Source: Nocardioides ochotonae
Lineage (GTDB): Bacteria; Actinomycetota; Actinomycetes; Propionibacteriales; Nocardioidaceae
Direction: 5' to 3'
DNA: 64,000 nt
Assembly: GCF_011420305.2 (NCBI RefSeq)
Contig: NZ_CP061769.1
Span: 4,017,001-4,081,000 of the forward strand
Part shown: in pieces, positions 25,877 to 35,027 of the stretch
How positions within the stretch are numbered: the stretch's first letter is position 1
Layout of the letters: every line of letters starts with the position of its first letter
Position numbers and translations under genes: made by a program
The notes under the pieces: generated by a model
The model's database searches: none
The model's input: the letters and a program-made list of their open reading frames with translations, nothing else
Told to the model about the DNA's origin: nothing

Positions 25877-28804
25877 TTGCTGATCCTGGTCGCCGTCCTG
25901 CTGGCGATGTCGGCGGCCTGTCCGTGGCTCGTACGCCGCTGGGGCCGTCGCGCGTTCCTCCTCATCTCCCTTGGCCCGCTCGCCGGTACGGCGTGGGTCG
26001 CTGCTCAAGGTCCCGCCATGTCGCGCGGCGAGACACTGAGCGAGACCCACCCCTGGGTCGAGAGCATCGGCATGGAGCTGGCCTTCCGCATGGGCCCGCT
26101 GCAGTGGCTGCTGGCGATGGTCGTGCTCGGCGTCGGCTCGCTGGTGCTCGCCTACTGCACCTGGTACTTCCGCGACGACAGCCTCGGCGTACCCCGCTTC
26201 GCCGGCGTCCTCACCGCGTTCGTGGCCGCGATGCTCGGCCTGGTCCTCGCCGACGACCTGCTGCTGCTCTACGTCTTCTGGGAGATGACCACGGTCTTCT
26301 CCTTCCTGCTGATCGGCCACGACCCGGCTCGCCGGGCCAGCCGCCAGGCGGCGATCCAGGCGCTGGTGGTCACCACCCTCGGTGGCCTGAGCATGCTCGT
26401 CGGCGCGCTGATCCTCGGCCACGTCGGCGGTACCCACCGGATCAGCGAGCTGCTCGCCGACCCGCCCACCGGGGTCGCCGTCACGGTCGCGATCCACCTG
26501 CTCCTGGTCGGCGCGATCAGCAAGTCCGCGCTGGTGCCGTTCCACTTCTGGCTGCCGGCCGCGATGGCCGCGCCCACCCCGGTCAGCGCCTACCTGCACG
26601 CCGCCTCGATGGTGAAGGCCGGCGTCTACCTGGTCGCGCTGCTCGCCCCCGTGTACGCCGGGGTCGCGGGCTGGCGCCCGCTCCTGCTGGTCCTGGGCAT
26701 CGCCACGATGCTGCTCGGCGGGCTGCGCGCGCTGCGCCAGACCGACCTCAAGCTGCTGCTCGCCTTCGGCACCGTCAGCCAGCTCGGCTTCCTCATCATG
26801 GTCCTCGGCATCGGCACCCGCAGCGCGCTGCTCGCCGGCCTGGCCCTGCTGCTGGCACACGCACTCTTCAAGGCGACCCTGTTCCTGGTCGTCGGCATCA
26901 TCGACCGCAGCGCGGGCACCCGCGACCTGCGCCGCCTCAGCGGCCTGGGCCGGCGGATGCCGGTGATCGCCGGCGCCACCGTCCTCGCCGCCGCCTCGAT
27001 GGCCGGCGTGCCCCCGCTCCTGGGCTACGTCGCCAAGGAGAGCGTGCTGGTGGCGGTGTTGGACGTCGCCAAGGACGGCGACGGCACCGGTCTCGCCGGG
27101 GCGGCCGGGTGGCTCACGCTGCTCGGCGTCGTGCTCGGCTCGGTGCTGACCGCCGCCTACTCCGCCCGCTTCGTGTGGGGCGCCTTCGCCACCCGGACGG
27201 TCGAGGAGGAGCCGACCCTCGCGCGGATCCACCCCGGCTTCGCCGCCGGCCCGGTGCTCCTCGCCGCGCTCTCCCTGGTCCTGGGCTTCTTCGGCCGCCC
27301 GATCACCGAGCTGCTCTCGCCGTACCTCGAGGCGGTCCCGGAGGGGGTCCACCACGCCGAGCTGTCGCTGTGGCACGGCCTCGGCCTGCCGCTGCTGGCG
27401 ACCCTGCTGGCCCTCGCCGGCGGTGCGCTGATGTTCGTGATGCGCGACCGGGTCGCCCGGCTGCAGTCGCGCTGGCAGCTGGACTGGAGCCTCGAGCGGG
27501 CCTACCGCAGCGGCATGCGCGTCCTGGACCGCACCGCCGTCGAGGTGACCGGTGTCGTGCAGCGAGGCTCGGCCTCGGCGTACCTCGGGATCATCCTGGC
27601 CGTCGTGGTCGTCGTCCCCGGCTCCACGCTGATCGGCGCCTGGGGCGACATCGACGTCGCGCCCTGGGAGCACCCCGCACAGGCGGTCATCGGGGTCGTG
27701 ATCGTCGCGGCCGCCGTGATGGCGACCCGGTCGCGTCGCCGGCTGCGGGCGGTGCTGCTCGCCGGCGCCACCGGCTACGGCACCGCGCTGCTGTTCGTCA
27801 TGCAGGGCGCCCCGGACCTGGCGCTGACCCAGGCGCTGGTGGAGACCCTCACCGTCGTGGTCTTCGTGCTGGCGCTGCGCCGGATGCCGGAGTACTTCAC
27901 CGACCGCCCGCTGTCTCGCCAGCGCTACTGGCGCATGGCGCTCGGCCTGGCCGTGGCGATCGTCTCGGCCGGTTTCATGCTGGTGGCCGCCGGCGCCCGG
28001 GTGGCCGACCCGGTCTCGCTGATGCTGCCCCAGGAGGCGGTCGACTACGGCGGCGGCAAGAACATCGTCAACGTGATCCTCGTCGACGCCCGCGCCTGGG
28101 ACACCTTCGGTGAGATCACCGTGCTCGTCGCGGCCGCGACCGGCGTCGCGAGCCTGATCTTCGTCAACACCCGCGGCACCGGCATCCGCCGCGTGCACGA
28201 GGTCCCCTACCCCGCGACCGTCCGCAAGCAGCCGACCTCGCCCGGGCGCCGCCCGTGGCTGGCGGCCCCGCGCACGCTCCCGCCCGAGAGCCGCTCGATC
28301 ATCTTCGAGGTGGTCACCCGGCTGATGTTCCACACGATCGTCGTCTTCTCGATCTACCTGCTGCTGGTCGGCCACAACGAGCCCGGCGGCGGCTTCGCCG
28401 CGGGCATGGTCACCGGCCTCGCGCTGGTGGTGCGCTACCTCGTCGGTGGGCGCTACGAGCTCGACGAGGCGGCGCCGGTGGACGCCGGCCGGCTGATCGG
28501 TGGCGGTCTCGCGGTCGCGGCACTGGCCGCCGTCCTGCCGCTGGCCTTCGGCGGGTCGATCCTGCAGAGCGCGATCGTCGACCTGCACATCCCGCTCCTG
28601 GGCGACCTGCACCTGGTCACCTCCGCCCTCTTCGACGTCGGTGTCTACCTGGTCGTCGTCGGGTTGGTCCTGGACCTGCTGCGGGCGCTCGGCTCGCACA
28701 TCGACCGCCAGGTCGTGCGGGCCCGCCGCGAGTCGGAGGCCGGTCTGGTCAACGAGCCCGTCGCCGGCGAGACGACGTCCGCCGAGGAGGCAGCCCGCGC
28801 ATGA
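25877..28804 (+). CDS. mnhA: Mrp-type Na+/H+ antiporter subunit A fused to subunit B
   Basis: 975 residues from a TTG start at 25877 with GAAAGG seven bases upstream; a TAGAAT -10-like hexamer is at 25814-25819. The first 480 residues are the proton-translocating Nqo12-like domain (LLLLYVFWEMTTVFSFLLIG, KSALVPFHFWLPAAMAAPTPVSAYLHAASMVKAGVYL). The middle part (about 600-760) carries DUF4040/MbhD- and MbhE-like helices (GAPDLALTQALVETLTVVVF). From about residue 800 the sequence is subunit B (MFHTIVVFSIYLLLVGHNEPGGGFAAGMV). In many bacteria A and B are separate genes; here they are one chain. The complex exports Na+ or K+ in exchange for protons for pH and salt tolerance. Stop overlaps the next ATG. 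Confidence 0.93.
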   Translation: MLILVAVLLAMSAACPWLVRRWGRRAFLLISLGPLAGTAWVAAQGPAMSRGETLSETHPWVESIGMELAFRMGPLQWLLAMVVLGVGSLVLAYCTWYFRDDSLGVPRFAGVLTAFVAAMLGLVLADDLLLLYVFWEMTTVFSFLLIGHDPARRASRQAAIQALVVTTLGGLSMLVGALILGHVGGTHRISELLADPPTGVAVTVAIHLLLVGAISKSALVPFHFWLPAAMAAPTPVSAYLHAASMVKAGVYLVALLAPVYAGVAGWRPLLLVLGIATMLLGGLRALRQTDLKLLLAFGTVSQLGFLIMVLGIGTRSALLAGLALLLAHALFKATLFLVVGIIDRSAGTRDLRRLSGLGRRMPVIAGATVLAAASMAGVPPLLGYVAKESVLVAVLDVAKDGDGTGLAGAAGWLTLLGVVLGSVLTAAYSARFVWGAFATRTVEEEPTLARIHPGFAAGPVLLAALSLVLGFFGRPITELLSPYLEAVPEGVHHAELSLWHGLGLPLLATLLALAGGALMFVMRDRVARLQSRWQLDWSLERAYRSGMRVLDRTAVEVTGVVQRGSASAYLGIILAVVVVVPGSTLIGAWGDIDVAPWEHPAQAVIGVVIVAAAVMATRSRRRLRAVLLAGATGYGTALLFVMQGAPDLALTQALVETLTVVVFVLALRRMPEYFTDRPLSRQRYWRMALGLAVAIVSAGFMLVAAGARVADPVSLMLPQEAVDYGGGKNIVNVILVDARAWDTFGEITVLVAAATGVASLIFVNTRGTGIRRVHEVPYPATVRKQPTSPGRRPWLAAPRTLPPESRSIIFEVVTRLMFHTIVVFSIYLLLVGHNEPGGGFAAGMVTGLALVVRYLVGGRYELDEAAPVDAGRLIGGGLAVAALAAVLPLAFGGSILQSAIVDLHIPLLGDLHLVTSALFDVGVYLVVVGLVLDLLRALGSHIDRQVVRARRESEAGLVNEPVAGETTSAEEAARA

Positions 28805-29322
28805 ACGACATCAACCTGACCCTGGTCCTGATCTCCGCCTCCCTGCTCGGCTGCGGGGTCTACCTGCTCCTCGAACGCAGCCTGTCGCGGGTGCTGGTCG
28901 GCCTGGTGATGATGGGCAACGGCGTCAGCCTCGCCTTCCTCGTCGCCGGCGGGCCGTCCGGCAACGCCCCGATCATCGGCTCCGAGAGCAGCGAGGCCGC
29001 CGAGATGTCCGACCCGCTGCCCCAGGCGATGGTGCTGACCGCCATCGTGATCACGCTGGCCACGACGGCGTTCGTGCTCGCGATGGCCTACCGCAGCTGG
29101 CAGCTCAACCAGCATGACGACGTGCAGGACGACGTCGAGGACGCCGCCATCCGCCGGATGGCCGCCACCGACGTCACCTCCGAGGCGTACGGCGCTGCCT
29201 CCGACGAGGACACCGACGTCAGCGACGACCCGCGCGAGTGCGACGACACCCCCGGTGCCAGCGGCTCGGTCACCTACGGCTCGGCCCTCGACGCCGTGCC
29301 CGGAACGGAGCCCCGCCCGTGA
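28801..29322 (+). CDS. mnhC: Mrp antiporter subunit C
   Basis: 173 residues, ATG overlapping the stop of subunit A-B (ATGA). Three membrane helices of the NuoK-like subunit are clear: LTLVLISASLLGCGVYLLLE, VLVGLVMMGNGVSLAFLVAG and PQAMVLTAIVITLATTAFVLA, with the conserved DPLPQAMVLTAIVI block. The hydrophilic C-terminal tail of about 65 residues (QHDDVQDDVEDAAIRRMAAT onward, highly acidic) is longer than in the roughly 110-residue canonical MnhC/MrpC and has no evident function. It is an integral part of the hydrophobic core of the antiporter. Confidence 0.92.
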   Translation: MNDINLTLVLISASLLGCGVYLLLERSLSRVLVGLVMMGNGVSLAFLVAGGPSGNAPIIGSESSEAAEMSDPLPQAMVLTAIVITLATTAFVLAMAYRSWQLNQHDDVQDDVEDAAIRRMAATDVTSEAYGAASDEDTDVSDDPRECDDTPGASGSVTYGSALDAVPGTEPRP

Positions 29323-31001
29323 GCGCCCTGGTCCCCCTTCCCGTCCTGCTGCCGATCCTCGGCGCCGGCCTCTCCCTGGTCCTCGGCCAGCACCCGCGCC
29401 TCCAGCGCTGGGTCAGCGTGGTGGTGCTCGCCTCGATCGTGGTGATCGCCGGCGTCCTGATGGTGGCCGCCGACACCGAGGGGCCGCAGGTCCTCTGGGT
29501 CGGCGGCTGGCCCGAGACCCTCGGCATCGTGCTCGTCGCCGACCGGCTGGCCACCCTGATGCTGCTGGTCAGCGCGCTGGTGACCCTCGCGGTCCTCGGC
29601 TACTCGATCGGCCAGGGCATGACCGAGGACGAGGAGGACGCGACCCTCTCCGTCTACCACCCGACGTTCCTGGTGCTGGTGGCCGGCGTCGCGAACGCGT
29701 TCCTCGCCGGCGACCTGTTCAACCTGTTCGTCAGCTTCGAGATGCTGCTGTTCGCCAGCTATGTGCTGCTGACCCTCGGCGGCACCGCCACCCGGCTGCG
29801 AGCGGGCACCATCTACGTCCTGGTCAACCTGCTGTCCTCGACGCTGTTCCTGATCTCGCTGGCCGTCGTCTACGCCGCCACCGGCACCCTGACCCTGGCC
29901 CACCTGGCCTCGCGGATCGCCGACCTGCCCGACCACGTGGCGCTGATGATCCAGCTGCTGCTGCTGACGACGTTCGCGATCAAGGCCGCGGTCTTCCCGC
30001 TGTCGTTCTGGCTGCCCGACAGCTACCCGACCGCGCCGGCCCCGGTCACCGCCGTCTTCGCCGGCCTGCTCACCAAGGTGGGCGTCTACGCGATCCTGCG
30101 CATGCAGACGCTGCTGTTCCCCGAGAGCCCGTTGACCGGACTGCTGATGTGGGCCGCGCTGCTGACCATGCTGGTCGGCATCCTCGGCGCCATCGCGCAG
30201 TCCGACATCAAGCGCATGCTCTCCTTCACCCTGGTCAGCCACATCGGCTACCTGGTGCTCGGCATCGCGCTCGCCACCGCCGCCGGCGTCTCCGGCACGA
30301 TCTTCTACGTCGTGCACCACATCACCGTGCAGACCGCACTGTTCCTGGTGGTCGGCCTGGTCGAGCGGCGCGCCGGCAGCACCTCCCTGATGCGCATCGG
30401 CGGCCTCGCCCGGATCGCGCCGCTGCTGGCGGTGCTGTTCTTCGTGCCAGCGATGAACCTGGCCGGCATCCCGCCGTTCTCCGGGTTCATCGGCAAGGTC
30501 GGGCTGCTCCAGGCCGCGCAGGACCAGGGCTCGACGCTGGCCTGGATGCTGGTCGTGGGCGGCGTGCTCACCAGCCTGCTGACGCTGTACGCCGTGGCCA
30601 AGACCTGGGCTGTCGCTTTCTGGCGCACCCCCGCGGAGGCCCACGAGGCCCTCGAGGAGATCGCCGAGCGCGACCCGGGCTACAGCTCGCAGCCCTTCGC
30701 CGAGCACCGCGGCCACGTGCACACCGCCCAGGGGTCGCTGTCCCTGACCGCCATCGAGGAGGCCCGCCGCCTCGGTGACGACGACCTGCCCGACCGCGAC
30801 TTCCACCAGCTCATCACCGATGGGGACGACACCAAGCACATGCCACAGAGCATGGTCCTGCCCGCCGCGCTGCTGGTCACGCTCAGCGTCGCGCTGACCG
30901 TCATCGCCGGCCCGCTGTTCGCGTTCAGCGACCGGGCCGCGGACGACCTGCTGGAGCGCACGCCGTACCTCGGTGCGGTGCTGACGGGAGACGAGCAGTG
31001 A
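29319..31001 (+). CDS. mnhD: Mrp antiporter subunit D
   Basis: 560 residues from GTG 29319, overlapping the stop of subunit C (GTGA). This is the second Nqo13/14-like antiporter subunit: FNLFVSFEMLLFASYVLLTL holds the conserved glutamate of helix 5, KAAVFPLSFWLPDSYPTAPAPVTAVFAGLLTKVGVYA is the lysine/proline channel helix, and SDIKRMLSFTLVSHIGYLVLG the broken helix with lysine. A cytoplasmic or loop insertion rich in charged residues (about 445-510, AHEALEEIAERDPGYSSQPF) precedes the last helix. Together with A it forms the proton/cation path. Confidence 0.94.
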   Translation: MSALVPLPVLLPILGAGLSLVLGQHPRLQRWVSVVVLASIVVIAGVLMVAADTEGPQVLWVGGWPETLGIVLVADRLATLMLLVSALVTLAVLGYSIGQGMTEDEEDATLSVYHPTFLVLVAGVANAFLAGDLFNLFVSFEMLLFASYVLLTLGGTATRLRAGTIYVLVNLLSSTLFLISLAVVYAATGTLTLAHLASRIADLPDHVALMIQLLLLTTFAIKAAVFPLSFWLPDSYPTAPAPVTAVFAGLLTKVGVYAILRMQTLLFPESPLTGLLMWAALLTMLVGILGAIAQSDIKRMLSFTLVSHIGYLVLGIALATAAGVSGTIFYVVHHITVQTALFLVVGLVERRAGSTSLMRIGGLARIAPLLAVLFFVPAMNLAGIPPFSGFIGKVGLLQAAQDQGSTLAWMLVVGGVLTSLLTLYAVAKTWAVAFWRTPAEAHEALEEIAERDPGYSSQPFAEHRGHVHTAQGSLSLTAIEEARRLGDDDLPDRDFHQLITDGDDTKHMPQSMVLPAALLVTLSVALTVIAGPLFAFSDRAADDLLERTPYLGAVLTGDEQ

Positions 31002-31567
31002 GCCCGAAGGTGACCCCGCGCCGCGACGGCAGCGTGAAGCCGAGCCGCTACCGCGCCGTCCAGCCCGGCGCGCTGGTCTGGCTGACCCTGGTCTGGATGG
31101 CGCTGTGGGGCGACGTGACGCCGATGCTGCTGGTCTCGGGACTCCTGATCGCGGTGACCGTGTGCCTGGTCTTCCCGCTGCCGCCCGTGGAGCTCCACCT
31201 CACCGTCCACCCATGGGCCGCGCTGCGGCTGACCGCGCGGTTCATGGTCGACATCCTGAGGGCCAGCCTGCAGGTGACCGGGGTCGTCCTGCGGCGCCGG
31301 CCGGTGCGCAACGCGGTGGTCGCGGTGGACCTGGAGACCACCTCCGACTTCGTGCTCACCGGGGTGGCCTCGATGCTGTCGCTGGTGCCCGGCTCGGTGG
31401 TCATCGAGGCGCGCCGCTCCACCCACACCCTCTACCTGCACGTGCTGGACGTGCCCGACGAGGCGGCGGCCGACCAGTTCCGCGCGCGGGCGCTGGACCA
31501 GGAGCGGCGCTTCCTCGCCGCGTTCACGCCCCGACCCGACCCTGCCACCCAGGCAGGTGCGGCATGA
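30998..31567 (+). CDS. mnhE: Mrp antiporter subunit E
   Basis: 189 residues, GTG overlapping the stop of subunit D. Two N-terminal membrane helices (GALVWLTLVWMALWGDVTPM and LLVSGLLIAVTVCLVFPLPP) precede a cytoplasmic alpha/beta domain with the family blocks FMVDILRASLQVTGVVLRRR and ASMLSLVPGSVVIEARRSTH, ending in a VLDVPDEAAADQFRARAL helix. Subunit E is Mrp-specific, without a complex I counterpart, and is required for assembly in the systems studied. A 20-residue basic N-terminal extension (VTPRRDGSVKPSRYRAV) is present. Confidence 0.92.
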   Translation: MSPKVTPRRDGSVKPSRYRAVQPGALVWLTLVWMALWGDVTPMLLVSGLLIAVTVCLVFPLPPVELHLTVHPWAALRLTARFMVDILRASLQVTGVVLRRRPVRNAVVAVDLETTSDFVLTGVASMLSLVPGSVVIEARRSTHTLYLHVLDVPDEAAADQFRARALDQERRFLAAFTPRPDPATQAGAA

Positions 31568-31866
31568 GCATCGTCCTTCTCCTGACCGCCTCGATCCTCG
31601 GCGCCGCCGCCCTGCTGACGGTGATCCGGCTGACCATCGGCCCCACGATCCTGGACCGCAGCGTCGCCCTGGACGTGCTGATGGCGATCACGATCTGCGG
31701 CATGGCGGTGTACTCCGCACACCGGCACACGACGTACGCGCTGCCGGTGCTGCTCGTGCTGAGCATGGTCGGCTTCGTCGGCTCGGTGAGCATCGCGCGC
31801 TACGCGAGCGGCACCGACGACGTCGAGGCCGAGGACGACAGTGACGACCACCGGGGGCATCCGTGA
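31564..31866 (+). CDS. mnhF: Mrp antiporter subunit F
   Basis: 100 residues, ATG overlapping the stop of subunit E. Three short helices: SIVLLLTASILGAAALLTVI, then the conserved GPTILDRSVALDVLMAITICGMAVYS, then YALPVLLVLSMVGFVGSVSIARY. The conserved aspartate of LDRSVALD is the family hallmark and lies in the membrane core. The C-terminus is acidic (DDVEAEDDSDDH). Size and order in the operon match MrpF/MnhF. Confidence 0.92.
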   Translation: MSIVLLLTASILGAAALLTVIRLTIGPTILDRSVALDVLMAITICGMAVYSAHRHTTYALPVLLVLSMVGFVGSVSIARYASGTDDVEAEDDSDDHRGHP

Positions 31867-32234
31867 GCTGGGACTGGACCACCGTCGCCGACGTGCTCGC
31901 CGCCGTCTGCCTGCTGGGCGGGGCGTTCTTCGCCCTGGTCGCGGCGATCGGCGTCGTACGCCTGCCCGACCTGCTCAGCCGCATGCACGCCGCGACCAAG
32001 CCGCAGGTGATCGGCCTGCTCCTCGTCGTCACCGGCCTCGCGCTGAGCCTGCGCGACGTGGCCTCGCTGGGCATCCTCGGGCTGGTCGTGCTGATGCAGA
32101 TGGGCACCAGCGTCGTCGCCGGCCACATGGTCGGCCGTGCCTCGTTCCGCGCCGGCCAGGTCCGCCGCGACCTGCTGGTCGTCGACGAGCTGAGCGACGT
32201 GCTGTCCGAGGAGGAGCCGCGCGGGGCGCCGTAG
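31863..32234 (+). CDS. mnhG: Mrp antiporter subunit G
   Basis: 123 residues, GTG overlapping the stop of subunit F. Three helices with the family motif GVVRLPDLLSRMHAATKPQVIGLLLVV, a clear MnhG/MrpG signature (RLPDxxxRxHAxTK). It closes the operon; the fused A-B, C, D, E, F, G order is complete, so the transporter should be functional. A 70-bp palindromic repeat begins 22 bp after the stop and may terminate transcription. Confidence 0.93.
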   Translation: MSWDWTTVADVLAAVCLLGGAFFALVAAIGVVRLPDLLSRMHAATKPQVIGLLLVVTGLALSLRDVASLGILGLVVLMQMGTSVVAGHMVGRASFRAGQVRRDLLVVDELSDVLSEEEPRGAP

Positions 32235-32255
32235 GCCCTGCCCCTCTCTCCCCGC

Positions 32256-32325
32256 TGTAACGCGGGGTTATTGACGCTGCACACGCCGTATGCGGTGGGT
32301 GCAGCGTCAATAACCCCGCGTTACA
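32256..32325. repeat. 70-bp palindromic repeat, copy 2 (perfect arms)
   Basis: The outer 26 bases on each side (32256-32281 and 32300-32325) are exact reverse complements, and most of the 18-base loop can pair too, so nearly the whole element folds. It begins TGTAACGCGGGGTTAT and ends ATAACCCCGCGTTACA. It sits between the convergent stops of mnhG (32234) and the thioredoxin-NHL gene (32340). Related copies are at 21994 and 36877. Confidence 0.9.
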
Positions 32326-32339
32326 GGCCGCGGGCGCCC

Positions 32340-34130
32340 TCACTCCTGCGGTACGCCGCCGAGCGGGAGGTGCAGCCGGCCGGAGGGGTCGGCGTCGCTG
32401 ATCCGCACCGGCACGCCCCAGTCCTGCTGGTGCATGCGGCAGGCGGCGCCCTCGCCGCCGTCGGCGTCGCAGGAGGCGGCGCGCGCGGCGACGTGGAGCA
32501 CCCCGTCGCCCACGTGGCGGTCCAGGACCAGGCGGCGGACCAGGTCGGTGCCGCGGCCGGCGCCCTCGCGCAGCAGCGCCGGCGGGGTCGCCTCCACGAT
32601 GAGCTGGGTGGCCGGGCCGAAGCGGTCGTCGACCTTCTGCCCCGGCGGCGGCTCGAAGGTGATCACCAGCTCGAGATCGGCCGGCACGTCGGTCACCGGG
32701 CGCTGGGTGGTGTGCGCGAACCCGTCGGTGCGGGTGGCCGCGGCACCGAGCGGGACCCGGGTCAACCGGTGCGCGCCGGACTCCACGACGACCAGCTGCG
32801 CGGGCCCCGCCTCGGCACCAGCGTCGACGTAGGCACCGCTCGGCTCGGCCAGGTCGGTGGCGAGCGTGCTCACCTCGCCGGTCGCGGGGTCGAAGCGGCG
32901 CAGCGCGCCGTTGTAGGTGTCGCAGACCGCGACGCTGCCGTCGGGCAGCACCGTCACCCCGAGCGGGTGCTGGAGGAGCGCCTGCTCGGCCGGGCCGTCG
33001 CGGAAGCCGAAGTCGAACAGCCCGCTGCCGACCGCCGTGCGCACCGCCCAGCCGTCGCCGTCGGGGCCCGTCTCCACCCAGCGCAGCGCCGAGATCTCGG
33101 AGTCGGCGAGCCAGAGCCGTTCGCCGTCCGGCGCCAGCCCGGAGGTCTGGGCGAGCCACGCCTCGGCGCCCGACCCGTCGAGCAGCCCCTCGTTGCTGGT
33201 GCCGACCACGACCTCCACCGCGCCGGTGCGCGGGTCGAGGGTCCACAGCTGGTGGATCCCGGCCATCGCGACCCAGACCCGGTCGTTCCACCACGCGACG
33301 TCCCACGGGCTGGAGAGCCGGTCGCTGCCGTCGCCCTGCATCCACTGGGTGCCGTCGCCGGCGAGCGTGCGCACCTCGCCGTCGGCCAGCGAGATCCCGC
33401 GCAGCCGGTGCGCGACGGTGTCGGCGACCACCACGTCGTAGCCCACCTCGGCGGCGACCTCCGGAGGCAGCAGACACAGCCCGTTGGGCTCGCGGAACCC
33501 CTCGAAGCGCCGCCGCACCGCCCCCTCGGCGTCCAGCTCCACGACCGCGTCGTGCCCGGCGTCGGCGACGAGCACGCGCCCGTCGCCCACCGGCACCGCC
33601 TTCGCCGGGAAACGCAGGTCGGTCGGCTCCACCGCCACCGGGACGTACGGCGAGTCGCCGGGCTGCAGGGTGCCGCGCTCGCGGTGCGCCGGGACCAGCT
33701 CGCCCAGGAGCGCGGCGATCGCGTGGGCGTGGCCCTCCCCGGCGTACTGCGCGACGACGTAGCCCTCGGGGTCGATGAGCACCAGCGTCGGCCAGGCCCG
33801 GGCGGTGTAGGCGCGCCAGGTGACCAGGTCGGGGTCGTCGAGCACCGGGTGGTGCACCGAGTAGCGCTCCACGGCCTGGGCCAGCGCCACCGGGTCGGCC
33901 TCGTGGACGAACTTCGGGGAGTGCACGCCGATGACGACCAGTTCCTCGGCGTACTCCTCCTCCACCGGGCGCAGCTCGTCGAGGACGTGCAGGCAGTTGA
34001 TGCAGCAGAACGTCCAGAAGTCCAGCAGCACGAAGCGGCCGCGCAGGTCCTTCAGGGTCAGGGGGCCGTCGGTGTTCAACCAGCCGCGGCCCTCGAGCTC
34101 GGGGGCGCGGACGCGGGGGCGGATGCTCAC
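32340..34130 (-). CDS. Thioredoxin-like domain fused to NHL beta-propeller
   Basis: 596 residues from GTG 34130 (VSIRPRVRAPELEG). Residues 1-150 form a TlpA/thioredoxin-like domain with the redox motif C43-I-N-C46 in FWTFCCINCLHVL. Residues about 170-500 are NHL repeats (GDGRVLVADAGHDAVVELD, EPNGLCLLPP, LSSPWDVAWW, LQHPLGVTVLPDGSVAVCDTYNGALRRFD). The C-terminal 90 residues form an extra beta domain with a Cys pair. The layout resembles NHLRC2-type proteins, found from bacteria to animals. No signal peptide is visible, so it seems cytoplasmic. Substrate is unknown. Divergent from the mycothiol-dependent enzyme gene (81 bp). Confidence 0.85.
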   Translation of the reverse strand: MSIRPRVRAPELEGRGWLNTDGPLTLKDLRGRFVLLDFWTFCCINCLHVLDELRPVEEEYAEELVVIGVHSPKFVHEADPVALAQAVERYSVHHPVLDDPDLVTWRAYTARAWPTLVLIDPEGYVVAQYAGEGHAHAIAALLGELVPAHRERGTLQPGDSPYVPVAVEPTDLRFPAKAVPVGDGRVLVADAGHDAVVELDAEGAVRRRFEGFREPNGLCLLPPEVAAEVGYDVVVADTVAHRLRGISLADGEVRTLAGDGTQWMQGDGSDRLSSPWDVAWWNDRVWVAMAGIHQLWTLDPRTGAVEVVVGTSNEGLLDGSGAEAWLAQTSGLAPDGERLWLADSEISALRWVETGPDGDGWAVRTAVGSGLFDFGFRDGPAEQALLQHPLGVTVLPDGSVAVCDTYNGALRRFDPATGEVSTLATDLAEPSGAYVDAGAEAGPAQLVVVESGAHRLTRVPLGAAATRTDGFAHTTQRPVTDVPADLELVITFEPPPGQKVDDRFGPATQLIVEATPPALLREGAGRGTDLVRRLVLDRHVGDGVLHVAARAASCDADGGEGAACRMHQQDWGVPVRISDADPSGRLHLPLGGVPQE

Positions 34131-34211
34131 CGCACGATTGTGCTCCGGGGCCGGTTGCCCGCCCGCAGCGGCACCGGCGCGGGTACCCACGGTACGTCTA
34201 CGCTGCCCCGC

Positions 34212-35027
34212 ATGACTGATGCCGAGCTCCTGGCCGGATACGTCGAGGTCTGGTGGGAGGCGATCGACGACTTCACCACGCTGCTGGAGCAGATCCCCGA
34301 GGAGCAGTGGGACGCACCGACCGACCTCCCCGGCTGGGACGTCCGCGCGGTCGCCGCGCACGTCGCGCACCTGGAGAAGGTGCTCGCCACCGGCGTCGAG
34401 GAGCAGGCCGAGGTCGGCGAGCCCGCGCACGTGACCGGGGCGATGGGCCTCTACACCGAGATCGGCCCGGTCAACCGGCGCACCGCGACCCCGGACGAGC
34501 TGATCCGCGAGATCCGCGAGTCGGCCACCGCGCGCCACACCGCGCTGCTGGCCGACCCGCCCACCGACGCCTCCGCGCGTCCGGAGCGGGTCTTCGGCGG
34601 GGTGCCGTGGGACTGGCGCACGCTGCTGCGCAACCGGCCGCTGGACGTGTGGATGCACGAGCAGGACGTACGCCGCGCGGTCCAGATCCCCGGCGGCCTC
34701 GACAGCCGAGCGGCCCGGCACAGCACCGACTACCTGCTGGAGAGCATCGGGTTCGTGCTGGCCAAGCGGGTCGGGGCGCCCGCGGGCACCACCCTGGTCG
34801 CGGAGGTCGAGGGCAGCGAGCCGGTCGCGTTCGTGGTCAACGACGCCCGCCGCGGCGAGCGCCTTCCCGAAATCCCGGCTGAGCCGACGGTGCGGCTGCG
34901 CACCGGCCGCGAGAGCTTCCTGCTGCTCGCCGGTGGCCGGCGCGCGGTGGGCCCGGACGCGGTGCACCTGGAGGGCGACCCGGCCCTCGGCCAGCGTGTC
35001 CTCGAGGCGATGGCCACCACGCCGTGA
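34212..35027 (+). CDS. Maleylpyruvate isomerase family mycothiol-dependent enzyme
   Basis: 271 residues. The DinB-like four-helix N-terminal domain is clear: VEVWWEAIDDFTTLLEQIPEEQWDAPTDLPGWDVRAVAAHVAHLE, where the histidines of AAHVAHLE and a later MHEQDVRRA histidine bind the metal in family structures. The C-terminal part (VAEVEGSEPVAFVVND and VRLRTGRESFLLLAGGRR) is an SCP2-like or MDMPI C-domain. Such enzymes use mycothiol, the actinobacterial low-molecular-weight thiol, in isomerisation or conjugation. The exact reaction is not known. It overlaps the next gene (GTGA) and is in one operon with it. Confidence 0.85.
   Translation: MTDAELLAGYVEVWWEAIDDFTTLLEQIPEEQWDAPTDLPGWDVRAVAAHVAHLEKVLATGVEEQAEVGEPAHVTGAMGLYTEIGPVNRRTATPDELIREIRESATARHTALLADPPTDASARPERVFGGVPWDWRTLLRNRPLDVWMHEQDVRRAVQIPGGLDSRAARHSTDYLLESIGFVLAKRVGAPAGTTLVAEVEGSEPVAFVVNDARRGERLPEIPAEPTVRLRTGRESFLLLAGGRRAVGPDAVHLEGDPALGQRVLEAMATTP

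Noticed and set aside
25715..28699. Long minus-strand frame opposite the Mrp subunit A gene
   Set aside because: Sequence is Asp/Gln/His/Arg-rich shadow of hydrophobic codons; the plus-strand protein is a clear antiporter subunit.
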